Source: Cordilura impudica (lineage: Eukaryota; Arthropoda; Insecta; Diptera; Scathophagidae). From it: a DNA stretch of 64,000 bases. The translations under genes and the position numbers were made by a program. Below are positions 11,126-22,269 of the stretch, piece after piece. The DNA lies in assembly GCA_963682025.1 (NCBI GenBank), contig OY821520.1, forward strand, positions 83,399,965 through 83,463,964. The letters run 5' to 3'. Below the pieces are notes generated by a model that saw only the letters and a program-made list of their open reading frames with translations, searched no databases and had not been told where the DNA came from. Numbering within the stretch: position 1 is the first letter of the stretch; every line of letters begins with the position of its first letter.

Positions 11126-12110
11126 ATGTGCAATATTTAATTTACACCATATTTGTATTTTTTGCTTTTTAATATAATAAAAAATAAAGCATAAATTAAA
11201 TTTATACATACATAATTTAGTTTTTTTTTAAATTGTCGTTTTAATTCACATCAATGTATTTTGTTATTTCGAATTAATTAATTTATTAAAAATTAATTTG
11301 ATAATGTCATTTCTTTTTTCTATTCATTCACACTTCATTTATTTCAAAAACTAATTTTGAATTTATAATATAATTTTCCAACCAAATGTGTTCTCTGTTT
11401 TTATTTACAATTTAAATGCAAATGAACACCATGTGTATTGAATGTTTTTTACATGAATGAAATCTGCATATTTAATGCAGAATGAATTACAAAATTACAT
11501 TGATAACGCATAAAAAAGAGTGTGTTTCATGGTAATGTAAGTGTGTACAAAAAAATAGAAAAAGTGAAAACAGATTTACACGCATTGAAATGAAATAAAA
11601 ATATGTAATTTGTAAACATTTTTTTTTGGGCTTAACAACGTTATTAAATGCAATTTGTGGTTGACCACATAAGTGACAAAAATTTCGTATTTATATATTT
11701 ATTTGTTCAATGAAATTGTATTGTTTTATGTATCATTAATTATAATTGAAATACAATACAATACAATGATATACAATTTTAATTTAATTCATAGAGGAGG
11801 ATAACCGACAAGTAATTTTACTTTACAAGGCATTCAAAACATAATATTGCTTTCCAAATGTTAGCATCAGGCAACAAAAACTCAAAAAATATCTGGACAC
11901 TTTAAGTGTGAATTTTTATATTAGTTGTGATCTGCAGCCATATTTTTACTCTCTCTTTCCCTATCTTTATGTAAGATTGGGCCTCTAAAAATTCGGGTTC
12001 GTTAGTTTTGTATCTTCAATCTTAAATCAAAAATTTTTAGCGCATTCTGAGAGGATTACTCAAGAGGATTACTCCATCTAATGAAATCACTATCATGCCT
12101 TCTACACAAT
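11126..12110. other. Very AT-rich intronic DNA
   Basis: No coding or repeat edges could be supported. The stretch is largely A/T homopolymers and short words. Confidence 0.35.
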
Positions 12111-12115
12111 TTTAG

Positions 12116-12857
12116 TATACCATGCGTTTAGAGAGCCTATCTCTCAGGCCCAACTAACTGGATATAGAAAATAAACATAAACCAAATTTGAGTGGGATTT
12201 TTATTAATTTTTTTAGCTGCAGATATGAAAAAGTTTATATCGGATGCTATATCTATATGGGGACTAGGCCCAAAAATGGACCGATCCTGACTATGTTTCG
12301 TAAAGTCTCTTGTATTTTGAAAAAATATATACAAAAAAAATTTGAGAAGAATCAGTGCAATATTTTTGCTTTTTGATAGATTTAAGTGAAGATCGGGAAG
12401 CAGCTCTATATGGGGCCTATGACTAAGAGTTGTCCCATAGGGATCATTTTTGGACTACTGATTAATGGATGTAATAAACACATACAAATCCCATTTGACT
12501 AAGATTTATATGATAATTTGTATCTTATGGCAATTTATGTTGATTTCATAGGGGTCATTTGTATGGGGGCTAGGTCTGAAGATGGACCGATTCTCACAAA
12601 TTTCAATAGCGTTCATTCTATGGCCGATAAAAGCTTATATACCAAATTTCATTAAAATATGTTCATATTTGCGACCTGCAATTTGATTACAACACACAGA
12701 CGGACGGACGGACGGACGGACATCGTTAAATCGAATCAGATAGTGATTCTGATTCGATCGGTATAATAAAAGATGGGTCTAGGTCGAATATTTTTGGTAG
12801 TTACAAACAGCAGCACAAAGTCATTATACCCAAACCACATAGGGTATAGGGTATAAT
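12116..12857 (+). mobile_element. INE-like element, 5'-truncated
   Basis: It begins within the element at TATACCATGCGTTTAGAGAG and runs through the GGACGGACGGAC tract (about 12700-12721) and CATCGTTAAATCGAATCAG. It ends CCACATAGGGTATAGGGTATAA. It lacks the first roughly 50 bp with the TAGTCGGTCTAGACC palindrome. Confidence 0.85.
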
Positions 12858-13393
12858 GAGAATAGTCAACTTCATATCCGATGTGTAAATTTCAATATCA
12901 GAATTGTTAAAAATCTAAATAAGAGTAATGAGTGAGATCGAAAAAATCTTAGCACACATACAATGTAATAATTGAACCTAGAGCTTTTATTTTTTTGATT
13001 TAATTAAAAATATATTAAAGCTTGCAAAAAAAGATAATGTTTATAGTTCTAATCGCTACTTATGAACTTATGGACCATTTCCGGAAACCTCTCCACTTGG
13101 AATTTTATAGTAGTTTCTGTCACTTTTTTGAACAGGTGGTCCATCTCCGCTTAAAATCTTTCAGATTTAGGGAGATCTTTGTTATACTCTTCAACTCCTT
13201 TTCACAAGAGCCCATTATCTCTCCACTGGCTTAAGCTCCGGATAGTTTTGAGGATTTGCATCCCGTGGTATGAAAGATACGTTATTGTTCTTGCATAACT
13301 CAAGAGCTTTACTACCACACTGACAGGATGTCAGATCGGGCCAAAAAATTGTGGATATATTGGGTTGCCTTATGGCAGGAATCAGTTTTTGAT

Positions 13394-13765
13394 GTGTAAA
13401 CATCTATACGTGCAGTGGGTAAATTTCTATTTCACAATACAATCACAAAAACAGCGTAACATGTGAGTTTACATGTTACGCTGTGAGCCGTAAGACAAAT
13501 CAGTGTGACTTATTATTGTATTGGTGAAAAAATTATGATATAAAATTGTTTCAGCTAATTCAACAACCCTTTACTGTAAAATTTTAAAAATTTCACAATA
13601 TAAACGTATAACACATACATAATTCTACAACCCCACAAATTTGCTATAAGTGATACATAGATGACGCTTTCTGTTTGATTTTAAAAAAGTGCCATAAAAA
13701 AATCTTCAATTACTAGATGTTTACACATGTCCCCTGTGGTCGGACTCACATGATTTTTTATTTTT
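13394..13765 (+). mobile_element. SatE element, short copy without minisatellite
   Basis: The left end is GATGTGTAAACATCTATAC, then GGGTAAATTTCTATTTCACA. The right end is TAGATGTTTACACATGTCCC, then GGTCGGACTCACATGATT. The interior has the shared blocks TATTGGTGAAAAAATTATGA and ATACATAGATGACGCTTTCT, but where other copies hold a long ATGAAAAATAAAA array this one has only about 110 bp of ordinary sequence (13545-13640). It carries a perfect hairpin at 13451-13484. It is inserted in a T-run of a transposase relic, and no clear target duplication beyond T is seen. No coding. Confidence 0.8.
13451..13484. repeat. 14-bp-stem perfect hairpin
   Basis: ACAGCGTAACATGT, a 6-base loop, then ACATGTTACGCTGT. 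Other SatE copies carry only one arm (33180-33200; 44340-44362 on the other strand), so this copy either kept an ancestral hairpin or gained a local inverted duplication. Confidence 0.85.
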
Positions 13766-13879
13766 TTTTGTAAGTACTCCTTAATATACTTGCTTCCATT
13801 GCCGCAACAGTTTAGTGCTTGCAATACCAGGATTTTTTTAAATTTCGTGTGCTTTCGGGTCCTATACTTATCTTGGCCA

Positions 13880-14290
13880 TTTCCTTAAAGCTGTACAAAA
13901 TCTACAAAAATCTATTAACTTGGAAAATATGCGATACTAATAATTCTTTTTTTTATATATATTTATTTAGAGATTTCCTAATATGTATGTGAACTAACAA
14001 AATCACTGTACAACAATTTAAAAAAGATAATGAAAATCCCATATGGTTTTCTGGTAATTTTAATGTTTTTCGTAGTCGCTAAATCCGAATCTGAAACCCC
14101 TTCCATATAGATAGGTCCGGAAGGGATATTTCTCAAAGAAAAAACAATGTCCCTCTCAAAAAAGTAATAGACGTCGGTCTTATATATTAACCCTCTCTGA
14201 CTCATCTTATCGATTTAGTTTAGAGTAGGGGGTTAGGACTTGCCCCCCTCCCCTGTAGCACAAAAACCTAAAGTCATCCGGAAAAACTGA
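13880..14290. other. Spacer, nothing recognised
   Basis: No supported gene or repeat. It includes the C-rich patch CCCCCCTCCCC near 14243-14253. Confidence 0.3.
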
Positions 14291-14344
14291 CAAAAACTTG
14301 ACGCAACCCGAAAAAACTGACTTTAGATTTGGATTCAATGCCTT

Positions 14345-15104
14345 TGAAAACATTAAAAACCATCATTGAGACGAATTTTGCATAAAGACCTTGGTATGAC
14401 GCCATACAAGGTCCAATTGGTTCAGGAGTTGAAGCCAACTGACCATCCAATGCGTTTTCGTTTCGCTAAGTGGGCCTGCGATCGACTTACAGAAGATGCC
14501 GATTTTGCCAAAAAAAAAATCATCTTTTCAGATGAAGCTCATTTTGATCTTGGCGGGTATGTAAACAAGCAAAATTGTCGCATTTGGGGCACAGAAAACC
14601 CGCACGCATACATTGAAAAGCCGATACACCCAAAACGAGTCACTGTTTGGTGCGGATTTTGAGCAAGGAGTGGCCGTTACAGTCAATGGCGATCGTTATC
14701 GGGCCATGTTGAACGAATTTTTGTTCACAAAAATTGAAGAGGAGGATATTGGCAACATTTGGTTTCAACAGGACGGCGCTACGTGCCACACAACCGAAGC
14801 TACACTCGATGTTTTGCGCCCTGTTTTTGAACATCGCATTATCAGCCGCAGAGCTGATGTCGTTTGGCCGCCTCGGAGCTGCGATTTGACTCCGTTGGAC
14901 TATTATTTGCGGGGTGCTCCCAAAGATAAGTGTTACATCAACAAGCCAGAGACAATTGACGCTTTAAAGGACAATATTCATGAAGCCATTGGTGAAGTAC
15001 AGCTGCACACAATCGATAATGTGCTTAAAAATTGGACCGATCGTGTAGGCTACTGCATGGCCAGCCGAGGCAGCCATTTGAATGAAATTATTTTCCATTA
15101 TTAA
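14345..15104 (+). pseudogene. DD41D (rosa-like) mariner transposase, N-terminally truncated
   Basis: The catalytic domain is nearly complete. RRILHKDLGMTPYKVQLVQE starts at 14367. KIIFSDEAHFDLGGYVNKQN holds the first Asp, WFQQDGATCH the second, and VVWPPRSCDLTPLDYYL the third, with 41 residues between the last two. One small deletion plus frameshift near 14655-14665 removes about a dozen residues after VTVWCGF. The N-terminal helix-turn-helix region is missing. The Trp after DYYL is replaced by Arg. It ends SHLNEIIFHY followed by a stop at 15104. It is closely related in type to 9546-11000 and 40755-41235 but clearly a separate copy. Confidence 0.9.
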
Positions 15105-15329
15105 CCGGAAGGATTATACTTTCAAATAAAAAAAGAAATTTGAGATAATATTCAGTAGTTTTTTTTTTTTAATAGCATTTTCAAAAAAAAAAAGTTATTT
15201 GGCGGACCCTTTATTTATAGTTTCTCATTTCGTGAGCGTTCTCATAGGATGTAATGTATAGGTTTTATATTCTACACATTGCACTTTTTATACATGTATA
15301 TTAGAATTATTGCCGGGGTGATAATTTTT

Positions 15330-18215
15330 ATTTCAGTTTTTGCGATTTTTTCTTTACCAAAAATAAAAAAGATATTTTTTTGTTTAGATTTTGAACTTTT
15401 CGACGAAAAATAAAATTTAATTTTTGATTTTAATCTAGAATTGTTGCCAGAGAGAAAATTTAAAAAATAAAATTTAATTTACGATTTTTAATTTTTTTGA
15501 GCAAACAAAAAACTTATTTATTGATTTTTTAGTTCTTCGAGCAAAGGAAAGTTATAATTTGATTTTTATATTTTATACTAAAAATAAAAGTTATTTTTTA
15601 AATTTTTTTTCTTCAAGCAAAATAAAATTATTTTTGAACTTTGTTTCCACTAAAAATAAAAAAAAAAAAACTTTTTTCCAAAAATAAAGATTTTTATCTT
15701 TTCGAAACAAAATTTTTTTTATTTGATTTTGATTTTTTCGACGAAAAATTAAAGTCAATTTTAAGAGTTATATAATTTTTTTAAGCAATCTATTCAATTA
15801 TAACATAACAATTATCACAATGTTCAATAAATCGCTGATGAAGGCTGAAATGCCAGAAACCGGCCCGATTAAGAATACAGTGTAGTTATGAATTTTTGAA
15901 ACATATGCTTTCTTCTTCTCTACCACGCACCATTGAAGCAAAAATAAAGTTATTTTTTGGTCTTTCTACCAAAAATTATTGCAAAAAGAAAGTTATTTTT
16001 TAACTTTGTTCCACCCCAAAATAAAATAAAAATAACTTTTTTTAAAAAAATTATTATTTATATTTTTTCAACCAAAAATAAAAGTTATTCAATAAAATAA
16101 AATAATTCTTGACCATTGTTTCGACCAGAAACAATGTTTTTATTTTTTTTAGACCAAAAATGTTTTTACTTTTTCGAACAAAAACAAAATTTAATTTGTG
16201 ATTTTTCAAGCAAACATAAGTAATTTTTTGAGCCGCACTAAAACTTATTTTTTTTAAATTTAAAAGTTTTAATTCTATTTAAATTTTTTCGACAAAAAAT
16301 AAAGGTAATTATTGATTTTTTCGACAAAATAAGTTATTTTTTAATTTTTTTGAGCTAAAACAAAAGGAAGTTTTCAACTTTGTTTCGACCAAATATAAAG
16401 TTATTATTTTTTTTTCACCTAAAAGAAAAATATCTATTTTCAAAAAAGTAATGATTGATATTTTTTCGCCAAAAAATGAGAGTTATACTGAGATTTTTGG
16501 ACCAAAAATAAATCAAAAGTTATAATTCGATTTTTACTTTCAATTTCAATTCGGATTTTTTATTAAGCATTAATGTGAAGAGAAATTTAACAATATATTT
16601 TTAGAGTTTAGGATACATTTTCCTTTTCTACTTAAATATGAAATAACAATTTTTATAATTAATTTACATTTTTTACACTCGATTTTTACTTTTTCTAGCA
16701 GAAATAAAAGTTATTTCTTAATTTTTTTTTTCAAGCTAAAACAAAAGTTATTTTTGAACATTATTTCGACCAAAAATACAGTTATTCACCCCTGTTCTGA
16801 AAAAATTCTTAAATCTACGAGTTTTTTGCTGTTCTCTAATTTCAATAAGAATATTTTTTCTCGTGTTAATTCACATAGAAAAGGCTTTGTGAAATCAAAA
16901 AAATGCCCTTTTTTTCTACTAAGCAGGTCTTAAGAGATAAAAAAAACTAATTGATATTTAAACTCTAACATGTTTTTTATTAAACCTTGTCATTATTTTA
17001 AAATATTAGACATTAATTTTTTTTAGATTCTTTATGCACTAATTATTGCAAATAAAGGAATTAAAAAAATTTTTTTCATCAAATCACATATTTTTATTTT
17101 TTTGCATATGTTCGAAACAGTAGTAATGCCAGTCAAATCCAATTTATTTGAATCAAAATTTTTTTGGTGATGCCTAACTTTTTAAAAATAGAAAAGTCAT
17201 TTTTAATTGAACGAAATTGAAGAACAAAAACAATTAAATGAACAAATAAGTTGATATTTTAAAAGAAAATATTTTTCTTTATACTTTTTCTATAAACTTA
17301 AGAAAAAACATGCACAAAATACTTAAAAGTTTTTTGTGAAACTGAATAAAGAACCATATGGCACCTCGGTTTCTAGATAACATATGTTCTTAACTCAAAC
17401 ATATCGTTCTTAACTCAAACATATGTTTCCATTAAGTAAATAAAAAAAGTGGTTTCAAGAAACCCAAAATTTCAATTTCATGTGATTTTAAATTCACTCT
17501 TATTCAAATAACAACGTTTCAAGACCAAATATAAAAAAGAAATATTTTTTTTTTCAGAAAAAATAACTTGTTTCTTCGCCAAAAAATAAAAGCTATTCTG
17601 GGATTTTTTTTGTAAAAATTAGTTATTTCTTAAATAATATAGAAAAGTTATTTGAGAACTTTGTTCCGACCAAAAATAAACTTTGTCCAAAAAATAATGA
17701 TTTTTATTTTTTCGAGCAAAGTTATTTTGTGATTTTTCAAGCTAAAATAAATTTTTTTTCTCGGGCAGAAACAAAACTTATTTTTTGATTTTTATTTTTT
17801 CGGGAAAAATATATTATTGATTTTTTGACCAAAAATAAAAGTTATTTCTTAATTTTTGTAAGCAAAAATTAAAGTTATTTTTGAAACTTGATTCGACCAA
17901 TACTATTATTATTACTATTATTTTTTTTGACCAAAAATTAATGAAAAAAAAAAACTTTTTTCAATAAATAATGATTTTCATCTTTTCGGCAAAAATAAAG
18001 GTTATTTTTGGATTTTTCTACCAAAAATAGTTATTTTGAACTTTGTTTCGATCAAAAATACAATTGATTTTTAATTTTCCCGATTTTTCATTTTTTCGAG
18101 CTAAAATAAAAGAATTTTTTGATTTTTATTTTTCTGGCCAAAAATAAAAGTTATTAAAATTTAATTTTTGAAGTAAATATAAGTTATTTTTGATTTTTAT
18201 AAACAAATAAAATGT
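15330..18215. repeat. Degenerate A/T-rich tandem array (CCAAAAATAAAAGTTATTTT type)
   Basis: Nearly 2.9 kb of variants on the theme CCAAAAATAAAAGTTATTT, then TTGATTTTTTCG, with unit lengths of roughly 30-40 bp and heavy divergence. It is interrupted at about 15785-15935 by unrelated sequence with the hammerhead-like motif, and at about 16545-16680 and 16790-17515 by less repetitive DNA. No coding. Confidence 0.75.
15832..15875 (+). other. Hammerhead-ribozyme-like motif inside the tandem array
   Basis: Order: AATCG, CTGATGA, a short stem GGC-TGAAAT-GCC, GAAA, then CCGGCC and CGATT. The outer AATCG and CGATT are perfectly complementary (stem I), and the two core boxes CTGATGA and GAAA are intact. 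An extra A follows each side of the first box and stem II, and the base at the usual U before the cleavage position appears to be C, so activity is doubtful. Such motifs are known from Penelope-like elements. Confidence 0.45.
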
Positions 18216-19120
18216 GAGGGGAAAAACAATTGAAAATTTTATTTAACATTTAATAATAAAGCTAAATAAATTTCACATGAAGCTCCCTTTTATTAGTGCG
18301 ATTTATCATTTTGTGGACTTTGCTTGATTTTTATATTCGCTTGAAATGATAAAAATCAAAACATTAAAAACAAAGTATTTTGCTGTACTCCAATCAGTTC
18401 TTCGAAATTTACTTCTATAAAAATTTTTGATTAAAAATTTAAAAAAATATCTGCTTTTTTCGGTACTGCTGGATTATTAATAAATTTCGAAAGGAAATAC
18501 AAAAATATATAAATAAATAATAAATTTTCTTATCGTTGAGAATTTTGTACTCTTAATTACGATGACAAGGAACCTTTAGGAGTAAACAAATCAATCCAAT
18601 ATGCAAAAATTTTTTTTTTATTAGCAATTAATTGTTCTCTTTTAATTTTCAGAGGAATATATATAACAGAGGAAAATATATCTTCAAATCTCTTCTATGA
18701 ATTTTGTGCGGCATATATAAAAACCTTTAAAAGTACACCTAAATCTTAGTAATCAATGACTCTTTTTGCTGGGTTATTTTAAACATTATTCTCTTTTAAT
18801 TTTAAATACATTTCATATTCAAATTCATAAAGTTTTATGTCCTAAAAACAGTAACTGTCATTTTTGTTTTTGTTTGGCTTTAGGAAAACCCATTTATCCC
18901 TTGAAGTCTGCTGGTTTCTAATACTCATTGATAAAAAATTTCAAAAAAATTTATTTGACATGTTAAAAAATTCTCTTTGTTCTATGTTTTGTATAGCAAA
19001 AAAACCCCAAAACTTTTTTGTGCAAAATAAAAATTGCTATTTTCAATGAAATTTACAGCCACATTTTACTAATTAATTTTTTTTGTCAATTTTATTTGTA
19101 TTTGTATTTTTGCGTTACAC
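18216..19120. other. Intron immediately downstream of the spri exon
   Basis: AT-rich, without supported features apart from the splice donor at its exon end. Confidence 0.4.
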
Positions 19121-19126
19121 ACTTAC

Positions 19127-19330
19127 CCCTTCTTCTTTGCCTTGCAAAAAATGAACAGCTCCAGAACGTTGAATGCCGGGTAAAAACCACACTGGATGTG
19201 TCAACAACAAACGTTCCACCAAACCCAAATCACAGGGAGGCGAATCATCCGAACCACGTGAAGTTTCACTTGAAGTTTCACCCTCTGCCAAAATGCCACC
19301 ATCTGAACTAGACACAAGAGATGTACGAGA
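19127..19330 (-). CDS. spri: Internal exon of a RIN-family SH2 protein, probable sprint orthologue
   Basis: This is a 68-codon open exon read right to left. It is preceded by a T-rich tract and TTTACAG (acceptor at 19331-19336) and followed by GTAAGT (donor at 19121-19126). Both junctions fall on codon boundaries (phase 0/0), and codon use is visibly less A/T-biased than the flanks. Residues 1-32 are Ser/Glu/Asp-rich and probably disordered. Residues 33-68 contain DLGLVERLLLTHPVW and FLPGIQRSGAVHFLQGKEEG, which match the N-terminal part of the SH2 domain in RIN-type Ras/Rab5 interactors; Drosophila sprint is the fly member. The SH2 phosphotyrosine-binding arginine (FxVR motif) would lie in the next exon, which is not in this window. 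The family links receptor tyrosine kinase/Ras signalling to Rab5 activation at endosomes. The family match is from memory of the motif, not from a search. The exon calls themselves are strong. Confidence 0.8.
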
Positions 19331-19935
19331 CTGTAAATAAAAGTGAAAAATAAAATTAAAAATTTGAAATTTTCTCACATTACAATTAAGAAAAAATAAA
19401 AAAATTTAAAAAAAATATTAGTTCCTTTTTGTTTATAAAGCGGCTTAAACTTTTTTTTGCAAACATAAATTTGCGAACCTTAAAAACATGTCATCTAGTG
19501 CTAAATCATTAGTTTGAGGATTTAAGGACCCCTTTTTAGTATTTTCTGCTTTAGTTTGGCATTTTTTTTTAATTTGTTTGATTAACTAGTATGAGTGTGA
19601 AGTCTGTGTCATTTGCACTAATAAAGTTGTAATGTTCACGCAGCTGTTGCCAATATCACAATATTTGTGCAAAAGAAACAAAATTTTCATATTACAGTCA
19701 AACAACCAACCATTACAGAGAAATAGACGTCTACATGTAAGCCCTTTAAAAGGTCAGACAAATACTTTCACCCATAACAGCTTATTAAATTTAATAACTT
19801 TCGAGTGGTTTTTTGTTTATTTTATTTCAAAAATTAAGGTAAGAGCAGAATTTTATTCTCGGAATAACTGAAATCTTGTAAGTATGAGGGAAATCAATAT
19901 GTTTTTATAAAAACATGCTTTTCTATTTTTCAACA
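19331..19935. other. Intron immediately upstream of the spri exon
   Basis: It begins (minus strand) with the acceptor TTTACAG and its pyrimidine-rich tract at 19331-19360. Nothing else is recognised. Confidence 0.4.
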
Positions 19936-19939
19936 TAGA

Positions 19940-20940
19940 AGACTATGTTCGATTCATTTCATCCAGCGATTCTGGCATTTTTTTAAGCTATCCGTAAAGT
20001 AAGTTTGCGAAAGGTCCTCAAAATAGGAGATTACATATCCATTGGACACGAACATATTTTTAAGTTTGGAAACAGGTAAAAGCACTGGAATTGTTGTTTT
20101 TTTTTCCATCGAATCCGTAGAAGTGGTCACCCAAGCATGATCTTGATGGCAAAACATTTTTTTTGCCTAAATGGGGATATTTTTATACCCTATACTGTGG
20201 TTTGTGTATAATGACTTTGTTTTGCTGTTTGTAACTACGAAAAATATTTGATCTAGACCCATCTTTTATTATACCGATCAGCTCAGAATCACTTTCTGAG
20301 TCGTTTTTGCGATGTCCGTCCGTCTGTCCTTGTAATCAAACTACAGGTCGCAAATATGAATACATTTTGATGAAATTTGGTAAATAAGTTTTATCGGCCA
20401 TAGGATGAACGCTATTGAAACTGTTGAAAGTCGGTCCATTTTCAGACCTAGTCCCCATACAAATGACCCAAATGAAATCGATATAAATTGGTAGAGGGTA
20501 TCGTATAGTCGCTCTAGATCGACTATAATTTTCTTACTTGTTTTTTTTTTTGATTTCCTCGCTTAATTTTTTCAATAGTGATAAATAGTATTCTTCGCTT
20601 ATTGATTTTGTTTTTTTTAAGTCAATGTAGATGATTCCATACATATCCGAAAAAAATGTCCACACAACCTTTCCAACCGATCACATTGCTTTGACTGTGG
20701 TTTCACTTGTAGTGTATATTGGTGAATCCATGTTTCACAAACAGTTATGTATCGGCGAAGATATTCATCAGTATCTAGACAAAAATCTCTCCGGCCAGAA
20801 ACTGAATCAGTCACACGACTGAGTTTATTTTCGATAGATTTTTTATATTCAAAATTGAAAAAATCATAACCCTTCGATCTCTCAAAACTATATCATGGAC
20901 TTTATCGATGATATCCGAATGATGTTTATTTCTTCGACCG
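19940..20940 (-). pseudogene. mariner (DD34D type) transposase relic, split by an INE element
   Basis: The minus strand gives DEYLRRYITVCETWIHQYT and VKPQSKQCDRLERLCGHFF (about 20640-20780), the central part of a mariner transposase. The INE copy at 20182-20541 interrupts it. It then resumes with FCHQDHA (20135-20155, second catalytic Asp) and YFEDLSQTYFTDSLKKCQNR (19960-20040) near the C terminus. The usual Asp of VDETW reads Cys here. Frameshifts occur on both sides. Confidence 0.75.
20182..20541 (-). mobile_element. INE-like element, internally deleted, nested in mariner
   Basis: The minus strand starts CAAGTAAGAAAATTATAGTC, followed by the palindrome as a mutated copy. It jumps over about 400 bp to the GGACGG tract and ends near the TATAGGGTATAAA terminus. 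Flanks on both sides belong to one mariner relic, so this is a later insertion. Confidence 0.8.
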
Positions 20941-20994
20941 AAAATGAATGTGTTTTTTAATTTTCTTTATTAAACCTTGTGATCAATAAAATCC

Positions 20995-22265
20995 ACCAAC
21001 TTTGGACAGAACGGGCACCAAAGTGGTCGCCTATGCCGATGACGTTGTGCTTCCGGTCAGAGGTAGATTCCTATGAACGATCAGTGGCCTCATGGAGTCG
21101 GCATTAGGTAAACTCGTGATGTAGGCAAGGGAAAACTGTTGGTTCTCTTTACTAGAAGGACAAAGATGACTGCGTTCAATCCTCGAAGACTGGACGGGAA
21201 GACTCTGGTACTATCAAGGGAGGCGAAGTATTTGGATGTTATTCTGAACTCTAAGCTCAATCGACTAATGTAGTTAAAGGGACTGAGAAAGCGTCATGTG
21301 CCTTCTACACTTGCAGGAGGACGTTTGGACGTCTAAAACCCCAGATCTTCCACTGGATGTATTGTGCGATAAATAGACGAATTTTAGTATATGGTAATCT
21401 GGTGTGATGGCAAGCTGTGAATCCATGATGTTGATCCATGATAATATTGGACCGCGGACTTCGCCATAGACAGGGCTGCGATCTCAGTGTATACCGTCGG
21501 TTCAAAGATGGAAGCGGGTACAGGGTCAGAGGTCTACTCTGAGCAACTTGACATTCAGGTATCTTGGAGAATCCCTGTCAGGCCGAGATTCACGCAGTTT
21601 CCATAGCAACGAAAATAATTCTGGAGCGAAATATGGATCCAACGATCATTAATATTTTCGTGAACAGTCTTGGTGCCCTCAAAGCTCTGAAATCGAGGAC
21701 TGTTAGATCGACGTGTGTGTGAGGAAATGTATCAGGTCCCTCGACAAAATCCGGCAACATACCGGCTTATATGGGTTCCAGGACATAGTGGGATCTAAGG
21801 AAACGAGCTGGCTGACGAGTGTGCACGGAAGGGTTCAGATACTTTGAGCGGGACGATGGACACTGATATAAGAATCGCTATATCCGAGCTGTCGATCTTG
21901 AATTAAGGACAAGGTGGATACAACTGACCTCTTGCAGAATATCACAGATCCTACGGTCCTTGCCTAATCTAAGGAGGACGAAAGTACTCTTTGGATTTGA
22001 TAAAGGCACAATCAGCCTACTTATAGAAGTACTCACTTGACACTATGTAATAGGGCTGATAGCCGAACGTATAGGTGTTCAGAGAGCTGTCTTCTGTAGA
22101 AGCTGTATAGATGTGGACGAGGAGGAGTCAGTGCAGCATTTGCTATGTGAATGTCCAGGACTGTAGGACAAAGTTTCTTCGATAACCTGGTCTGCATAGT
22201 AGATGTTCCACTCGGCGAACTTGCGGACTTCTTGATGGAATCTGGCTGGCTCAGGAGGTACGCAT
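20995..22265 (+). pseudogene. LINE reverse transcriptase-RNase H relic (R1/LOA/I group)
   Basis: TKVVAYADDVVLPVRGR (catalytic YADD at 21032-21043) is followed in shifting frames by GRLDGKTL/LSREAKYLDVIL-type sequence and CTCRRTFGRLKP. An RNase H-like C-terminal motif PGHSGI-GNELADECARKG lies at about 21778-21835 with one stop, and EEESVQHLLCECPGL at 22118-22165. The order RT, RNase H, Cys/His-bearing tail suits R1/LOA/I-group LINEs. The region is far more GC-rich than its surroundings. Many stops and indels make it dead, and the 5' half of RT is missing. Confidence 0.75.
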
Positions 22266-22269
22266 AGCG

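Larger units (their letters stand above)
13010..13890 (-). pseudogene. Tc1/mariner transposase C-terminal half, split by a SatE element
   Basis: The minus strand gives GNGSKYIKEYLQKK (about 13770-13815). Across the inserted element it resumes LIPAIRQPNISTIFWPDLTS (13310-13390), then FIPRDANPQNYPELKPVER (13215-13270) and, with frameshifts, further C-terminal residues down to about 13020. The WPDL Asp and the PELKPVE Glu fit the second and third catalytic residues of a DDE Tc1/mariner transposase with a long D-E spacing. Removing 13395-13760 restores continuity at an A-run, which dates the SatE insertion as later. Confidence 0.7.

Noticed and set aside
12137..12376. Overlapping open frames repeated at 24858-25160, 41474-41713, 48308-48547
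   Set aside because: They are conserved noncoding INE-like sequence read in frame. The same peptide words appear in every copy on both strands.
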